From contig NC_084768.1 of assembly GCF_028858725.1 (NCBI RefSeq), positions 33,138,664 to 33,202,663 on the forward strand: a stretch of 64,000 nucleotides of DNA, written 5' to 3'. Numbering within the stretch: the stretch's first letter is position 1; each line of letters begins with the position of its first letter. This DNA is from Colius striatus (taxonomy: Eukaryota > Chordata > Aves > Coliiformes > Coliidae). Under the pieces are notes generated by a model. It saw nothing but the letters and a program-made list of their open reading frames with translations, did no database searches and was not told the origin of the DNA. Of the stretch, positions 38,265 through 51,250 are shown piece after piece. Position numbers and translations under genes: made by a program.

Positions 38265-41200
38265 TAATATTGTAGTCAACAAAATCAATACATAATAATA
38301 AGTTTAACTTTAGTGAGTCCATGAGAGCTGTGCTCATTTATGCCTTCTCTGAATTTGCTATGTTAACGTTAATAGCTTTTGATGTTGTGTGCTGTGTATC
38401 GTGTGAAAACACGATCTTATCGCAGAGTGGGATGTTCCTGGAGAAACCTCAGATCTGAGGACTTTATGGCATGGTGGAGTTTGAGCCTGCTTTAGGCTGT
38501 GTGGCTTTTAATGTATGTGTGCTTGTGTAAAATCTGTCAATAATTCACTGAATGCTTTCTTTTGAGGGTCAAGGTGCTTCTGCAGAGATTAGTTATGTCT
38601 AGGAGGCAGCATGCAGAGGTTCCAGCAGCATAATTTACTACCCAGAGAAGAGTGGTTGATATCTCTGGGGAGGAAGTAACACTTCTTGATTTCTGTTTTA
38701 TGAAAGCTTTTAGAATTTACTGTAATACCTGACATAAATACATTGATGAGGTAGATGACTCAAGCTCTTAATCTGAAAGTTAACACAGCATCAAAATTGG
38801 GTAAACCATGTTTAGCGTTGTGTAATTTTGCTACTTTGTTAATCTGTGATGCATTAACTTTGCTTATATAACAGAAAGTGTGTGAGCTATACCACACTTT
38901 TGTTAAAATAGGTGTATTTGTAACTAGGACTTTCCTGACTTTTGTAAAAGCGATTCACAAAACTGCTCATTTTGTGAAGTGACAGTATTTACAGACTTTA
39001 AGGAAGTCTGAGGATCCCGCAAATCTGTAGTGGTAAAATTGTTTTGGAAACCCCACTTTCTAAGGATCTAGTAATGGATGCTGCACTTCTAGGATTCTGC
39101 TGTGCTATGATATTACAGGAAAAATAACAATCTTACTAAACATTTGAGGCTGTGTAAGAAGAAGCTGGAAAGGTGTTTGTTTTGATCTAGAAGCAGTCTG
39201 TCTTACAGGGAAATCTAAAGATATGTGGCTGTGTAAAGGTGAAGATGTAGTGCTTCAGTGCTGTGCTGAGGGCAGTGATTTGCCAGTGCACAGCTGCAAT
39301 ATACTTAACATGAGATCATCTGTTGGCCTTTGAGTTCTTGCTCTGTTTTCAGGCTCTGAGCTTGTGTGGCTCAGAGAAGAAATAAGTCTTACGATTAAAA
39401 GTTGAATCTTTTCCTAGTTGTGTTTTTGCTCCCCACCTCTGTCCATATGTGCACCAAAGTTCAGGATCAGGCCTCAGACTTTTGAGCCTGTTGGCTTCTT
39501 GGCTCCTGTCATCTTCTGACACATTCCCTAGTTACAGGCAGACTGTCTCTCCACAGAAGTGGAGCCCCATCTTCCAGCTCTTTGGACTTTAAGAACTGTG
39601 GCTTGAAAATGCCATAAAAACGTTTCTCAGGAATGGCTGCAGAGGGTCACCCGGAGAGTTTATCCTTGTTGAGAGAGATGAGAGGGTTGTCACACTGATA
39701 CACCGTGGTATCAGTGGTTTGCGGTCAGCTTGTGACTTTGCTCACACATGCGGCTGTTTGTCTCACTAACAGAAAACACATCTGGTAATATACTGAAGTG
39801 ATTCTTTGAGGGTTTCACTTCATGCTGTCTGGTCCTAGAAATGAGTTATCCAAAGGCTGACCACGCTACTCCCCTGGCATATGTGGTCATTTCACATTTT
39901 GTCAAGCTTTCTTTGGCCTTTGTTGCCTCGCTGTTAAACCAGCCCTGCACTGCTGTGAAGACTGCACAGTCTTTTCTCCTTCTTTTAGAAAGTTTTGGAT
40001 GAATTCCTACAAGATATTACCAGCCAGGTTATATAAATTGTTTGTAAATGTTCTCATCAGTTCAGATCTGATTTCAGTGAGGAAATACATATTTAACACG
40101 AGTATCAATTGCTGAGATATTCTGTCATACATAAACATGAAGGAGGAACTCACAGCATATTCTTTCAATTATGAAAAAGAGCGTGGAAGGCACAATACTA
40201 TAGATACCCATTTTTTGAAATGTTATTTATCCTTTAGGACTAGAACGTGCTCATTTGGTAATGAAACTGCTACTGGTAAAAAGTTAGGGACATTGTGTGT
40301 CAAGTGCTGCATCTACCTGTTAGTGCTTTGTGCAGTTATTTGAAAGGCAGTGATGTGAGGAGTAATATGCGATGAAGTAGGCAATTCAAGTAAGATATTA
40401 ATTGAAAGAGTTAGTCAATGCCTTAGTCAACTTTTTCTTAACTAATATAACTTTTAAACAATACTCATTATTCTGGGTTAGCTAATTTCATGAACACAAA
40501 TACTTCTGGCTTGAGTTCTTTGGTCTTTGGCTGACTAACAATAGTAAAATCAGCTTCATGTTCAGGTGTACTAGAAAATATCAGGGGCAAAGCCACAGGT
40601 ACTTGTTTCTGTCAGCGAATCAACGCTTGTGTAGCTTTGAAATGAATTGTTTAGTATGCTCATTACTCTTAGAAAAAATAAATGTCTTCTCATTATGTTC
40701 ACTTGGTTAACATATGCATCTTGCAATACATTGGCTGTTACGTGCTGTGAGGGAGATTATGACTCTTGTTTTTAAGGATATTGGGTATATTAATGGAATG
40801 AGGTGGGTTAAATTGCTCTCCACATGCATTTTGTAGCATGCCTGGCCTACTCCTGCGTTTTAATTGATACATACCAAAGAGTTTAGCTGAAGATACTCTA
40901 TGAAGCTACTGGGATAAAACAGGATATAACCTGTGTGTTGCAGGGGCTGGACTAAGTAAATGTGCCGTGTGCTAAAACAGTGAATAGTGTGTGGGACCAC
41001 ATTTTATGTCCATAATGATAACCTGCATGTGAAAAGTTGCATTTGCAGCACCTTCATTGCAGCTGGGCACAGGTTGATATGTGGTGAGGTTCAGCAGGCC
41101 TTTTTGGGGCTGTTCAGAAGGCACACCCCCAACAAACTAGAGAAGGTGGACACAGAATCCAGGAAAAGAGCAAATCACTACTTTGTCTTACGAAGAAGCC

Positions 41201-44200
41201 TATACAGTTTTCATACCGCAACCTGGGACGGGTCTGAAGAGGGTTTTTTCTCATCCTTGCTCAGGCTTTGAATGGCCAGTAACAAAAATGAGGACTACTA
41301 AGGACTAGATGCTTCTGGTGCAACTCATTGGTTTCAGCAGGGGTTCTTCCAGAAGCAGAGTAATCTTAACTATTGAATTTTTACCAGATTTCCTGTTTCA
41401 GATGAGAGATAAGATCCACATAACCAGAACTCTTTGCTAAGGTTGTTATTTTTGTGGGGAGGAGAAGGAAAAACCCAAAGACTTGAAAGCGTAATGCTTT
41501 AAAGAAAAGCTTTAAAAGTTTGGAGTAATGTTATCTGTTTTACAAGAGCAATGCTAGACTAGACTGTCCTGAGGTTACTTTCTTCCTTAGCCACCACCCT
41601 CCTGCCTTGATTGTTGTTGGAGTGTTCCTAGTAAGTGTAGTATTTATGTAACTTTCCATTTTATATAACTGAATATGCATTTAATTAAAAATCAGATTTA
41701 ATTGCAATAGCTTCTTATAACTTCAGCTAAGAGAGTGGCTTTATGAGCTGGGAATAAAATGGATGTGGCATTTTTAATGAAATGAAAAATGAAATGAAAT
41801 TTCCATACCACAATTTTATCTTCCAGTCCTGTCTCGATTTACCTTAAAACATATCAAAAACAGGACTCCAAGCTGCAGAATGTCCTATTTCAAATCACTG
41901 CCTTGAAATCACTTATCTGCAATAATATGACTTGAAATTCTTAGTGAATTGCTCACTGTAATATAACATGCTGGTTTAAAACTTTTACAGCCTTTTCATT
42001 AATAGATGATAGTGAAGATTAGAGCTACTGGGTTTTTGTATGTGTGTGTGCGTGGACTTCTTAATCATAGCCTTTAAAGTACAAGCTGAGCAATAAACAT
42101 GTAATGAATAGCTTATGGCAAGTTTATTCTCAGAAGCTGCGTTACTGTGTTGGCAGGGATCAGCATAACCATCCATCACTGGATTCTCCAGATTTGAAAG
42201 CTATAGCTATCACTTACCAATGCTAGTCATTCTCAATGGACGTGACTTACGAGTGGTTTACAGCATCTTAGGACACTTGCAACTTAAATCAACTTGTATT
42301 AGTCATAATGAATACGTTCCCATCTAGAAGAGGATGTATTAGGGAATTAAACCATTCTTTTCTCATTTTTAGCTTATAGGAATCTTTGTATTTTAACAGA
42401 CATAAAAGAAACCCTTGCCGTGGGTTGTTATTGAAGGAATTCCTTCAGGGAGTTGTATTTGAGGGAGTCATCCACAATATATATTGAGTTCTGTTCTGTA
42501 GAGACAGACCACTTGACTTTCTTCTCAAAGTGAAACCTTCAAATTAATCTAGGGAAGTAAAGAAAGTATAATACCATGATATGATGCACACAATCATCAG
42601 TGTTATGCAAAGCTGCAGTCTTAACTGTTACACCTGTTGTGCAGCTGTGCCGCAAGACTGTGCTCGACATGAGCTGAATCTATGTACTTACTCATAGCTC
42701 TACTTCTTTCTCAATCAACACAGTACCCAAATAGATTTCCACAAAGCTACAACAGTGCTATATTCTGATTTGCAGCCACTGATGGTAATGGATTTATTTC
42801 TGATCAAAAACACGTGGCTATTTATGTAAAACACCAAAATATCTAGTTCACAGGTTCATCATTCCTATCCAGTTATCATCTTAATGTGAAGTCCAAGGTT
42901 CCTAGCGCTGTGAAAAAGTGATGTGTTGTACACCCACATCCTGCATTGGGGAACTTGAGTCCTGCCCTTTCAGCATCTGGAGAGCTCAAACAACAGCTCA
43001 TCTGGCAAGAATGAGAATTTGTGTAGCAGAATATGCATGGGATCGGGACAAGCAAGATCACAGATGCCCACATAATTCTTCTCACCAATGAGCACTCCCC
43101 CTGGTCTGATGGCCAGTGTGTTTGGGAGACTGAGGGTCTCAGCATTCTTTTCTTGCTTGTCCAAGGTGGTTTATTTTTCTTTAGCCGAGTGTGTGTTGTT
43201 AGTTGCAGCACTCAAGAACTTTCTTAGCAGTAATTTTCTACTTACTGGCTGACATATCTGAATTTATTTCTTAAATTTACTAAATGTCTAACTGGATGTA
43301 AGCTGCAGAAAAACACCCACGAAACTGAAATGAATAGGGAGGAAAAAACCCCCACTAATTTTCCCTTCTGACAGTTTAACAGACCCATAAGCATTTACAT
43401 TACTTTCCCATTGAGGCAGTTAGCTTCTGAGCAGTTCTTAAACACCAGGGACCTCTAGCTAGAACAGCCACCTTGGTCAGCAGTCCAAGGTTTGGCAGGT
43501 AGTATATTATTTAGGTATTGAGAACACAAGCAATTTTTACATTGTATGTGTGATTTAGTGTGTTCTGCACCAGTTTTATTTCAGTTTTAATCCTGGGACA
43601 TGCTGGACTGTGCAGTCCTTTTGGATTTCTGCAACTGTTGCTCTTGGAGCTGTGCTCCTGCTGCAGAATTCCAACAGGAGCAAACATATGGGAATTCTTC
43701 CGTCCTTGACTTGCCCCACCATTTGTTCCACGTTTTAAACCAACTGGTGCTGTACCCAGTGGAGTACATCTGTTACAGTTTATTACTAGAAATTTGCAAT
43801 TCATTTCAGTTTGCTAAAATAATTATAATATTCATGTCCAAGAGTGCTGCATTAAGCAGTTACAGAAGAGACCAGGCAAAATTTTGCCAAAGTGTATGTA
43901 ACTCAGGACGTGCTGCCCATTTTGGGCAATTTGGGCACTCAACAGGCTATCACCAATGAGTCAGATGTGCTCTGACAGTTGAGTTTGATCATCCTGAGAA
44001 ATTAAAGTAGCATCTGAGATGCTGTAAGTGATATCCCTTATGTGAATGCCCCTGCTCTATTTTAATTAAGAATGAAATGTATTAGCATAAACCACCACTG
44101 AATGCATTTGGTTGCCACATCTTGCCTGAGGTACTCAGCTGGGGAACACCCAGAAACGGAGCAGAATCTTTATGTCTGGAATTGCAGACACATCTGATAA

Positions 44201-45458
44201 CACCCTCTAACTCCTCCTGAAAGTCAACAGCATGTAGGCTGCTAAATAGTCTATAATTTTTCAGTGCTGTACACCAGTTTTTTTGTCTCTCTGTGCTTTA
44301 GGGAAGCTGGGAGTTACTGTACTGGGCTATGTTGTTGTTTGCAGGTGTAATTTTCAAGTAGGTGAGGTTTCTGTTTTGTGGGAAAAATGGATTTCTGGTC
44401 AGTCCAGAGTAGGCATTAAATAGTTGATTAGAAAGTGATCCCTTTGCATTTAAAAACAAAATCTCTTCATAAACATCAGCACAATAAAATCTTGGTAGGA
44501 CAGATTACTAACTCATCATTATCACCCACTCAAGCAGACTTTTAAAATAAAGCAGCATCCTGATGGAATATTCATAACCCCATCATACTGATCACATTCA
44601 GGCTCCATTTCTGTAAGTCAGTCTCACACATCTTTGACAAACAGTGAGAGAATAAGCACGCCCTGTTCACCACAGTGGAGAAGTCTTTTAAAATGAAAAC
44701 TTTAAAAGCCATTCAAGTAGTCTGGGCCATCAATGCGCCTGTTTTGGTTCTCCATCACAGACCTGGGTCTGGATCCGTGTCCTGCATGCTGTTCAGACTC
44801 ACCCCTTGAATTAAGAGAGGTTGGTTTTGCTATGGAAACCTGTCCTCTGACAGAGCTTGGGTTCCAAAAGGTGATTTAATTTTTTGAGTTATGCTGGTGT
44901 AATGAAAGATCTTACAAACTTCATTTGGCCTGTTGTTGTCAGACCTCCACTGTCTCTTAACAATGCGTCTGTATTCCCAACATTTGTTTGTGTCCTTGCA
45001 AATAAAAGCACTGTAAGAGAAATGAAGTTAATTCATCAGCTCAGCAGATGTAGAAGCAGGTTCTTATGAAGGGGAAGCTGGAATTTGTAATGAACTGATG
45101 AAACATCCAGAAATAACCTTGATCCTTTAAAATGTTTTTGCTTGTTTTGCTTTGGAGTTGTTACTTGAGAGTGATGTAACAAAGCAGATGCCATACATAA
45201 CAAACATGCAGGAATGGAGACCATCATCATGGCCTGAAATATAATCCTGTTTTCTAGCAGTCCTAGAAATGTCGTTAAATATTCATAATCCTAGTGGTGT
45301 GGACAATACAAATCTAAAGAAATTAGGAAGGGGTTGGGCTATTCTGTTGAGTAATTGTGTTTTGGTTTTGCACAGCACTGTGAGTGTGTGAGATGTGATT
45401 TAAGAACACGTTTTGAAATGTTATCTGTATTTTAATATTTTCTGTTGTCTTTCGACAG

Positions 45459-45569
45459 AACATTCTGGCTTTAAATCCCCGCACACAGACACATGCAACT
45501 CTTCATTCAACTGCAGCAAAGAAACAAGCCAAGAAGCAATGGAAGAGGAACGCAGACAAAAGCTGTTCG
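45459..45569 (+). CDS. DPYD: DPYD coding exon 2
   Basis: Thirty-seven codons in phase 0, starting [15 protein letters not shown] and ending RNADKSCS, flanked by acceptor ...ttcgacag and a consensus donor TCG|gtaagt. Human exon 2 is also 111 nt. 28 of 37 residues match the human protein as remembered, including the block [14 protein letters not shown] and the motif WKRN. This exon covers residues 14-50, the segment before the cysteines that hold the N-terminal 4Fe-4S clusters, so no catalytic residue is encoded here. It joins in frame to exon 1. Human Cys29 is His (CAT, 45504-45506). No frameshift or stop is present. Another DPYD-like paralogue is unlikely given the match in exon size and sequence. 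Confidence 0.96.
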
Positions 45570-46057
45570 GTAAGTACATGCTTGTTATTACATCTGAAAC
45601 ATGCAATAAAACATTGAAAATGAAATCTCAGTTGTGTGAACAAGTCAAGTCAAGTTTTCTGTGTTGTTTGGTAGCAAAATTTGTCTCCTGGTTCTGCTCC
45701 TGTAGATCCAGAGTTGCTTTGTGATCAGCCATTTACTTTTCAGAGCCCAGCACGTGGCATATTTTTTTCTTTTTTGGTGATTTAGTAAGTCTTTGGTGCA
45801 ATTTTTTCCCCTTTTGTTATGGAGCCTGCCCAGTCTCACCTATTAAGCAGTTATACAGCTGGCTCACCACCTCCCAAGCCTTGCAGAGCTGCTCATTCTC
45901 CCTGGGTAGCCAGTATCAGCTGCCTCTTCTGCTACTTGCTCCTTTTCTTTCTGTTTTTCAAGAGTAGCACTGGGCAGAGCAGCACTTCACTGTCCTTTCT
46001 GAGACTTTCAAAGGTAGTTTTTTATCAATAAGGGAACTCAGCATATGTACCTGTTTG

Positions 46058-46097
46058 ATATACATATACATGTATGGAGCTACCTGTATATGTATAT
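46058..46097. repeat. Perfect 13-bp inverted repeat, AT-rich hairpin
   Basis: Arms atatacatataca (46058-46070) and tgtatatgtatat (46085-46097) are exact reverse complements around a 14-nt loop. Alternating purine-pyrimidine arms could form a cruciform or a stem in the intron RNA. No mature small RNA is suggested, as the stem is too short for a microRNA precursor. Confidence 0.85.
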
Positions 46098-49000
46098 GCT
46101 ATATGTAAATACCTAAAGCTGAGATTAAAACATGGCTCTGGATTTGAAATCTAGTGCATTTTATTTTTCAGGAAGCAGGTGGGTTTCAAATAAATATTTT
46201 CTTCATTAGAATCTATTTTCTTTAGTATTTCTGCAATTAGATGTAGTAACTTTTTCTCTAGGTATTTAGATTCCTGGTCTCAGTGTGATATTTGACTAAT
46301 CCTAGCAAACTTTGTCGTCTCTTTGATCTCTCATCTGATTAGAAGGTTTGTAGTGTTTTTACTGCCTTCCTACAGATTCTGTTAGATAATCCTTTAAATT
46401 CAGAAGTCTTTTAGGTAGAGTATTACTTCAACCTCTGCAAACTGTTTCCCTTATGGTTATGATGTTACAGTGTCTTTCATAGTGCTATCAAAACACCTCC
46501 TCCCCCTAAGCAGGAAAATGTGGGTTTAATAGTTGGTATTTGTTTATAATTAAAAGAGTGCCAAACTCAACAAACACAAACCAAACCAAAAATCCCACCA
46601 AGTTCCTTTGTTTCTCAAAATCATGCAATCCAGACCATAACCAACGAACATTTGTTGGGAGGAGCAAGCCAGGGTATCCTTAGCATTTCAGCCATATTCT
46701 ACTCTTCTGTAGTTTCCTGCTTTATAGCATTGCTTATAAGAATCTGTCTTGCTATAGCTAGTATTCTTCTGTGATTATTTTATTTATTGGCTTAGGCAAT
46801 GTTATAATAAGTGGACTCTAATTTACATGAAGAGCTTCTGTTTGTGAACAGGGATGATTAATTTGGGACATCTGATGCAGTTATTGCCCACAACTGTTTG
46901 TTCCTGCAGCACAGATAGTTGAGCTGCTCAGCAAACAGCTCCTGGACAGCTGCAGTTTACATCGTTATGTTTTCAGGCGACCTGAAATCAATACTGGTCT
47001 CTAAACTCCTCTGTTTTCAGAAGCTGTTAGGAAGAGGAAGCTCATGCAGCGGGGCAGCTAGCTACCTGCATAGTAACCTGATTAGCTGTTCTAATGTAAA
47101 TCATTCTAGCTAGTTACACTTCAAGCTATAGCATATATATGTATATCTATCTTCCTAACAGGTGTGTTAGCACACATCTTCTAAAGCATCTAAGCTTTAA
47201 GATCACCCTTGGTTATCTCTGAGCTTTCCCCCACATCAGCCTTGTTTGATTTTTGTATTCCATTTATTCACAAAATGTTTGATACTGGAAGGTTCTGCTG
47301 TGGCAATGCATGACTGTCTAGAAATTGTCTTTCTTCCCACGTTCCTGCTTTCATGTACCTCGTGGTGTCTCAAATGTTTTTGGATCCCTAAGGTCTGAGT
47401 TTATTGGGCTCTGCCAGCAGCACCAGTTCCGGGTTCGTCACTAGTTTGTGTTCCTCGGCTGGATTTTAATTGAAAGAAATTGTCAAATTATGAATTGTTG
47501 TCAAATATTGCAGGCTGATATTTTGACATAGGTTTATAGTCTAATAAACAACTTGGTTTTATAGTTCTGCATTGCTGCATGGAGACGTGTGCAGTCATTA
47601 GGTCCCTGCACTGACAGATCTGCTCGTGTGTGCAGCTTCCAGGGTTAAAGGTTAGAAACAAGAAAATAGTGTGTCTGTACACATGCACACCTTCATCACA
47701 GATAGTTCTGATACTGTATATCATGAATGATTTGGTAGAAATGTCACATTATTTAGTTTGCAAGTCATAGTAAGAAATGTAAAACGTTAGAAGGAACAGT
47801 GAAAGTGTAGTCCTTATTTTCAGGCGAGTAATGGTCCTAGTTTTAGAACTGTCAAACTTTTATTTACTCCAAAACATGTTGCTTTCTTTTACCGTGCAAG
47901 ATTTACCACACACCTTACCCTTCTGGCAGAAAAAGCCCTACAAAGCTTAGGGAAAAAAGGTCAAACATTTGTCTGGCATCCCATTACATTAAAGACATTA
48001 GGGGGAAAAAATGAGAGACTTCTTGCATTCTCCAGGTCGGTTTTGTTGAGTGGTTTTAATAAAGAAAACAAAATGATGGAATCCTTCCCCTGCCTTCTCT
48101 GAAATAAAAAAGCTAGCGTAGGAAAGGATACATTGAGCGTGATTTTCTGTTATGGTCTAAAAAGCCTTTGACAGTGATGTTTAGACCTGTTAATGAGCAG
48201 GTGGAGCTCTGTGTGAAGCGATAGGAAAGATACTTGTTTGTATTTCCTTAAAATCTGAATTTGGCTTTTAGCTTTGGATTCTTTTAGAGGCTTACTGATG
48301 CTGCCTTTGCAGAATTACTGTTGGAGGGAAGGTGGGAGTATGAAAATACAAAACTAATTAAATTAACAGCCCTCAAAACTCCGAACAAAAGCTGCATCTG
48401 CTGAGGCATGCACACAGTGACTTTGCAATGTCTAATACACTTCCAGATGGCAGACTTACATATTTCCTCAGAATAATTACACAAGTGAAATTTTAACTCC
48501 TAGCCTGCTCTGAGACATTCTGGGTTGCCCATTAAATGAGTCCTGAAGTGGAAACAGTATCAACATCTTTCATCAGCTTTGGAAAAGCATTCTCCTAAAG
48601 GGAAGGTTCAATTAGTTTTCCATAAGTGTTGCTGTTTATTTACTGTGTTAGTAATCAAATTTTGCTGTGAAAATGGTTCCTAGCTCTAGGTGGAAGATCA
48701 ATCAGCTTTCCCTCGGAAACTGGAGATTTATATCAGAATGGAGAGACTTTCTATTGCCAAGTCACCCTCGGTATCAGTGCTGAACCTCAGCGTTACCACT
48801 GGTTTCTTCTGAGTCATACTGAAAGTCGCTATAAAAAGATGCTGCTAGTCTGTCTGGGGAAACAAGGGTTTCTGTTGGTCAGCAGAGGTTAGAAGAGTTT
48901 TGGGATGGCTATACTAATGATAAATCTTGGGAAAGAAACAATATTTAGATCACTTTAGGTCATCAATTTACAGATGAGACTCTAAAGCAATGAACTGTGG

Positions 49001-50279
49001 AAGCTGTGAGGACTTGCTTTGATTTCAGTGTTCCTAGGTAGTTCAGGACTGTTTAGATGTCTGATTTATGCTTTTATTTATAGTTTCCAGCTCTCTATAG
49101 CTGCATTTCTGTATGTGCACTTAAATCAGAAGCTAGATGGGAACATGTTGTGTGTGTTTACGCCCAGCACACTGAATTCCTTGCTTTGTGAAGAGAATTT
49201 CTGAGCATTATGAGCCAAGTTCTGCCTTTACCCTGAACACATGCGAGTTTGTTGTTTTGATGAAATTCACCACTGCAGGTTTATAAATTCACTTGTCACT
49301 GTAGAATTAGGTGAGATATTTAGTCCTTTTTTTTTTTTTGTAGTGAAACCTTGGAGATACTTCCTAAGGATAGGTGAGAAGATGGTATAAACCCACCTGT
49401 ATTCAGACCTTCTTCAGTTTCTGCATTTAGAAATAATAGTCATAATTGCTCCAGATGGAAGAGTTGGAAGTATTTCAACAAGACAAGAAAGGTGAAAAGG
49501 AAATGAGGTTTAAATTGGTTTGTAGTTAATTGCCATAGCCTGTAACAGTATTGATTTTCTGGCAGTAGTAGCATTGTTCTTTGTCCTTACATTTGCTAAG
49601 CCTGATCAGCATTGCACAACAAGAGCCTCTCTTGCTTCAACACAATCATTTTTAAGCTCAGCTGTTTCTTTGCAGGGGCATCAACTGTTCTATAGTTCTT
49701 TCTAGCCATTAGAGAGAAGCGAATTCTTCACCTTGCCTTTTTCCCTGGAACGTTAAGGTGCAGCTACCCAGTTGCTCTCTGCTAATGGTGGAGAGTGAGA
49801 TCTGCAATTTGTTGCACGATACAACAGTCCCATTGCTCTTTAAATTCAGAGGACAAGTTTACCACCTTAAAACACTAGTAATAAAAGTTTGTGAAAGCTT
49901 CAAACTGCTTTTCACTTTGGTAGTATTTCAGTTTGTATGAACATCTGTAAAAATGAATTCTTCCTTTAGCAAAAGAGGACTTGTGAGTACCTCTTGGTGT
50001 ATAGAAGTCCAAGCTTACATGACAAAACCTGTAAAAAGGGTGATTCTTATTCAGTGGTTACCATTTTTTTTGCTATTAAGTATTGCCTTCCAGTGAGATG
50101 GAAAAATGCAACTCGATTTTTGTGCCCAATCGTGTCTCGCTGAATAATCGAGTTAGTGGTTCACAAGTAACTGATGGGTTGAAGGAGAAATAAATTGCAA
50201 ACAAGTAGATGTGAAACCCGGTTCACCCAAGGCCTGATATGAAGGACCTTAATGAAGAAATGTTTTTTTTCAGTGAACA

Positions 50280-51250
50280 ATTTGGCCATTTTTAGACACA
50301 TATTGATGAAAAATTATATATTTGTAAATTAAAAATAATCCCAACTGTTGTAAACCAGAGAACTCTCATTAAAGGAAATCAACTCAATTATCTTGATCAT
50401 CTAAACGTATAGTTTACCTTTGCAAATATTTATTTTTGTCTTCATTGCGAATGAATATGCAAGTTTAGCTCTTTTCTGAATGGATATACAATGGCAAATG
50501 TCTCTCTAATCGCTGCTCTATTCAAACATTAATTGGTAGAACATATGTAGAATTCTACTAGTCTGAATAGGTATAGGATAGCAGCAGTCTTTTTAATCAC
50601 ATCACTATTCAACCACTAATTGGTGTGATGATTAAGGGACATTAGAGGGAGCACTTTGACATCTGATTCTTTGAACTGATGTGTGCTCGGGCTGCACTGT
50701 ATTCATCATGGCCAGGCTGATTTCTTAAATGAAACACTCTGATTCCCAAATGTGGAAAATATTGCATTAGGATCCATTGAGGTGATTAGGGAATTTGAGA
50801 ACGATTCTTTTATTTAACTAGTGATTGACTGTATATGTACAAACCATTCGCGTGAATAATACATGGGGCACGGAGTATCAGAAAGAGCTGAGAAGTAACA
50901 TCAAGAGATTTTCTCTTTTCTCATAGTGTCAATAATTAAATATTAATACACATTTTAAAGTGTACCAGTTTAATCATTTAGCAGTCAAATTCCTACTCAT
51001 GCATTTTTTAGATTAACTAATTATTCTGCGGTTCCTCGTATCGATACCATATGCTGGCATTTAGAACCCTTGCGCTGGAATAAAGCGGTTTTACGTGTTT
51101 ATATGTGATGTCACTTATGCTTGCTCCAAGAAATGCATATTACAATCCTTGAATTCCCCCATTTATTTAATTTTCAATGTGTTAAGGTATTTTCATTAGG
51201 ATATCTCAATAGCTCCTGACTTGCCCGGCTGCTGCAAATTAGTGCTTTTG
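50280..51250. promoter_or_regulatory. Candidate conserved non-coding enhancer block in intron 2
   Basis: About 1 kb of repeat-free AT-rich DNA unusually dense in homeodomain-type words (TAATTG, ATTAAT, TAATTA, AATAATTAAATATTAAT) and octamer-like words (ATGCATAT, ATGAATATGCAA), with retained CpGs (ccattcgcgtg, tcgtatcgatacc). It includes a 20-bp element present twice (50518 and 50605). No coding frame exceeds chance. From general knowledge, introns of mammalian DPYD carry highly conserved non-coding elements. That this block is one of them is inference. Confidence 0.4.
50518..50624. repeat. Duplicated 20-bp homeodomain-site element
   Basis: ctattcaaacattaattggt at 50518-50537 and ctattcaaccactaattggt at 50605-50624 agree at 18 of 20 bases, 87 bp apart, in the same orientation. 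Both hold a TAATTG core. The intervening sequence is not repeated, so this may be paired factor binding sites and not a slippage product. Confidence 0.8.

Larger units (their letters stand above)
25655..45458 (+). other. DPYD: DPYD intron 1 (19,804 bp, phase 0)
   Basis: Bounded by gtaccc at the left and a pyrimidine-rich acceptor (ttttctgttgtctttcgacag region, 45438-45458) at the right. The first 500 bp are still CpG island. Beyond that it is average to AT-rich non-coding DNA. Its open frames, all about 125 codons or shorter, have no recognisable domain. Contents listed separately: an X-box palindrome at 30.86 kb, a 34-bp duplication at 35.92 kb, an AT-rich CpG-retaining block at 37.2-37.95 kb and a CR1 tail at 38.2 kb. 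I see no nested gene. Confidence 0.85.

Noticed and set aside
40930..40965. Possible CR1 fragment (ttgcaggggctggactaag)
   Set aside because: Match limited to under 20 bp, and the expected downstream gatctctaaaggtcc block is absent.
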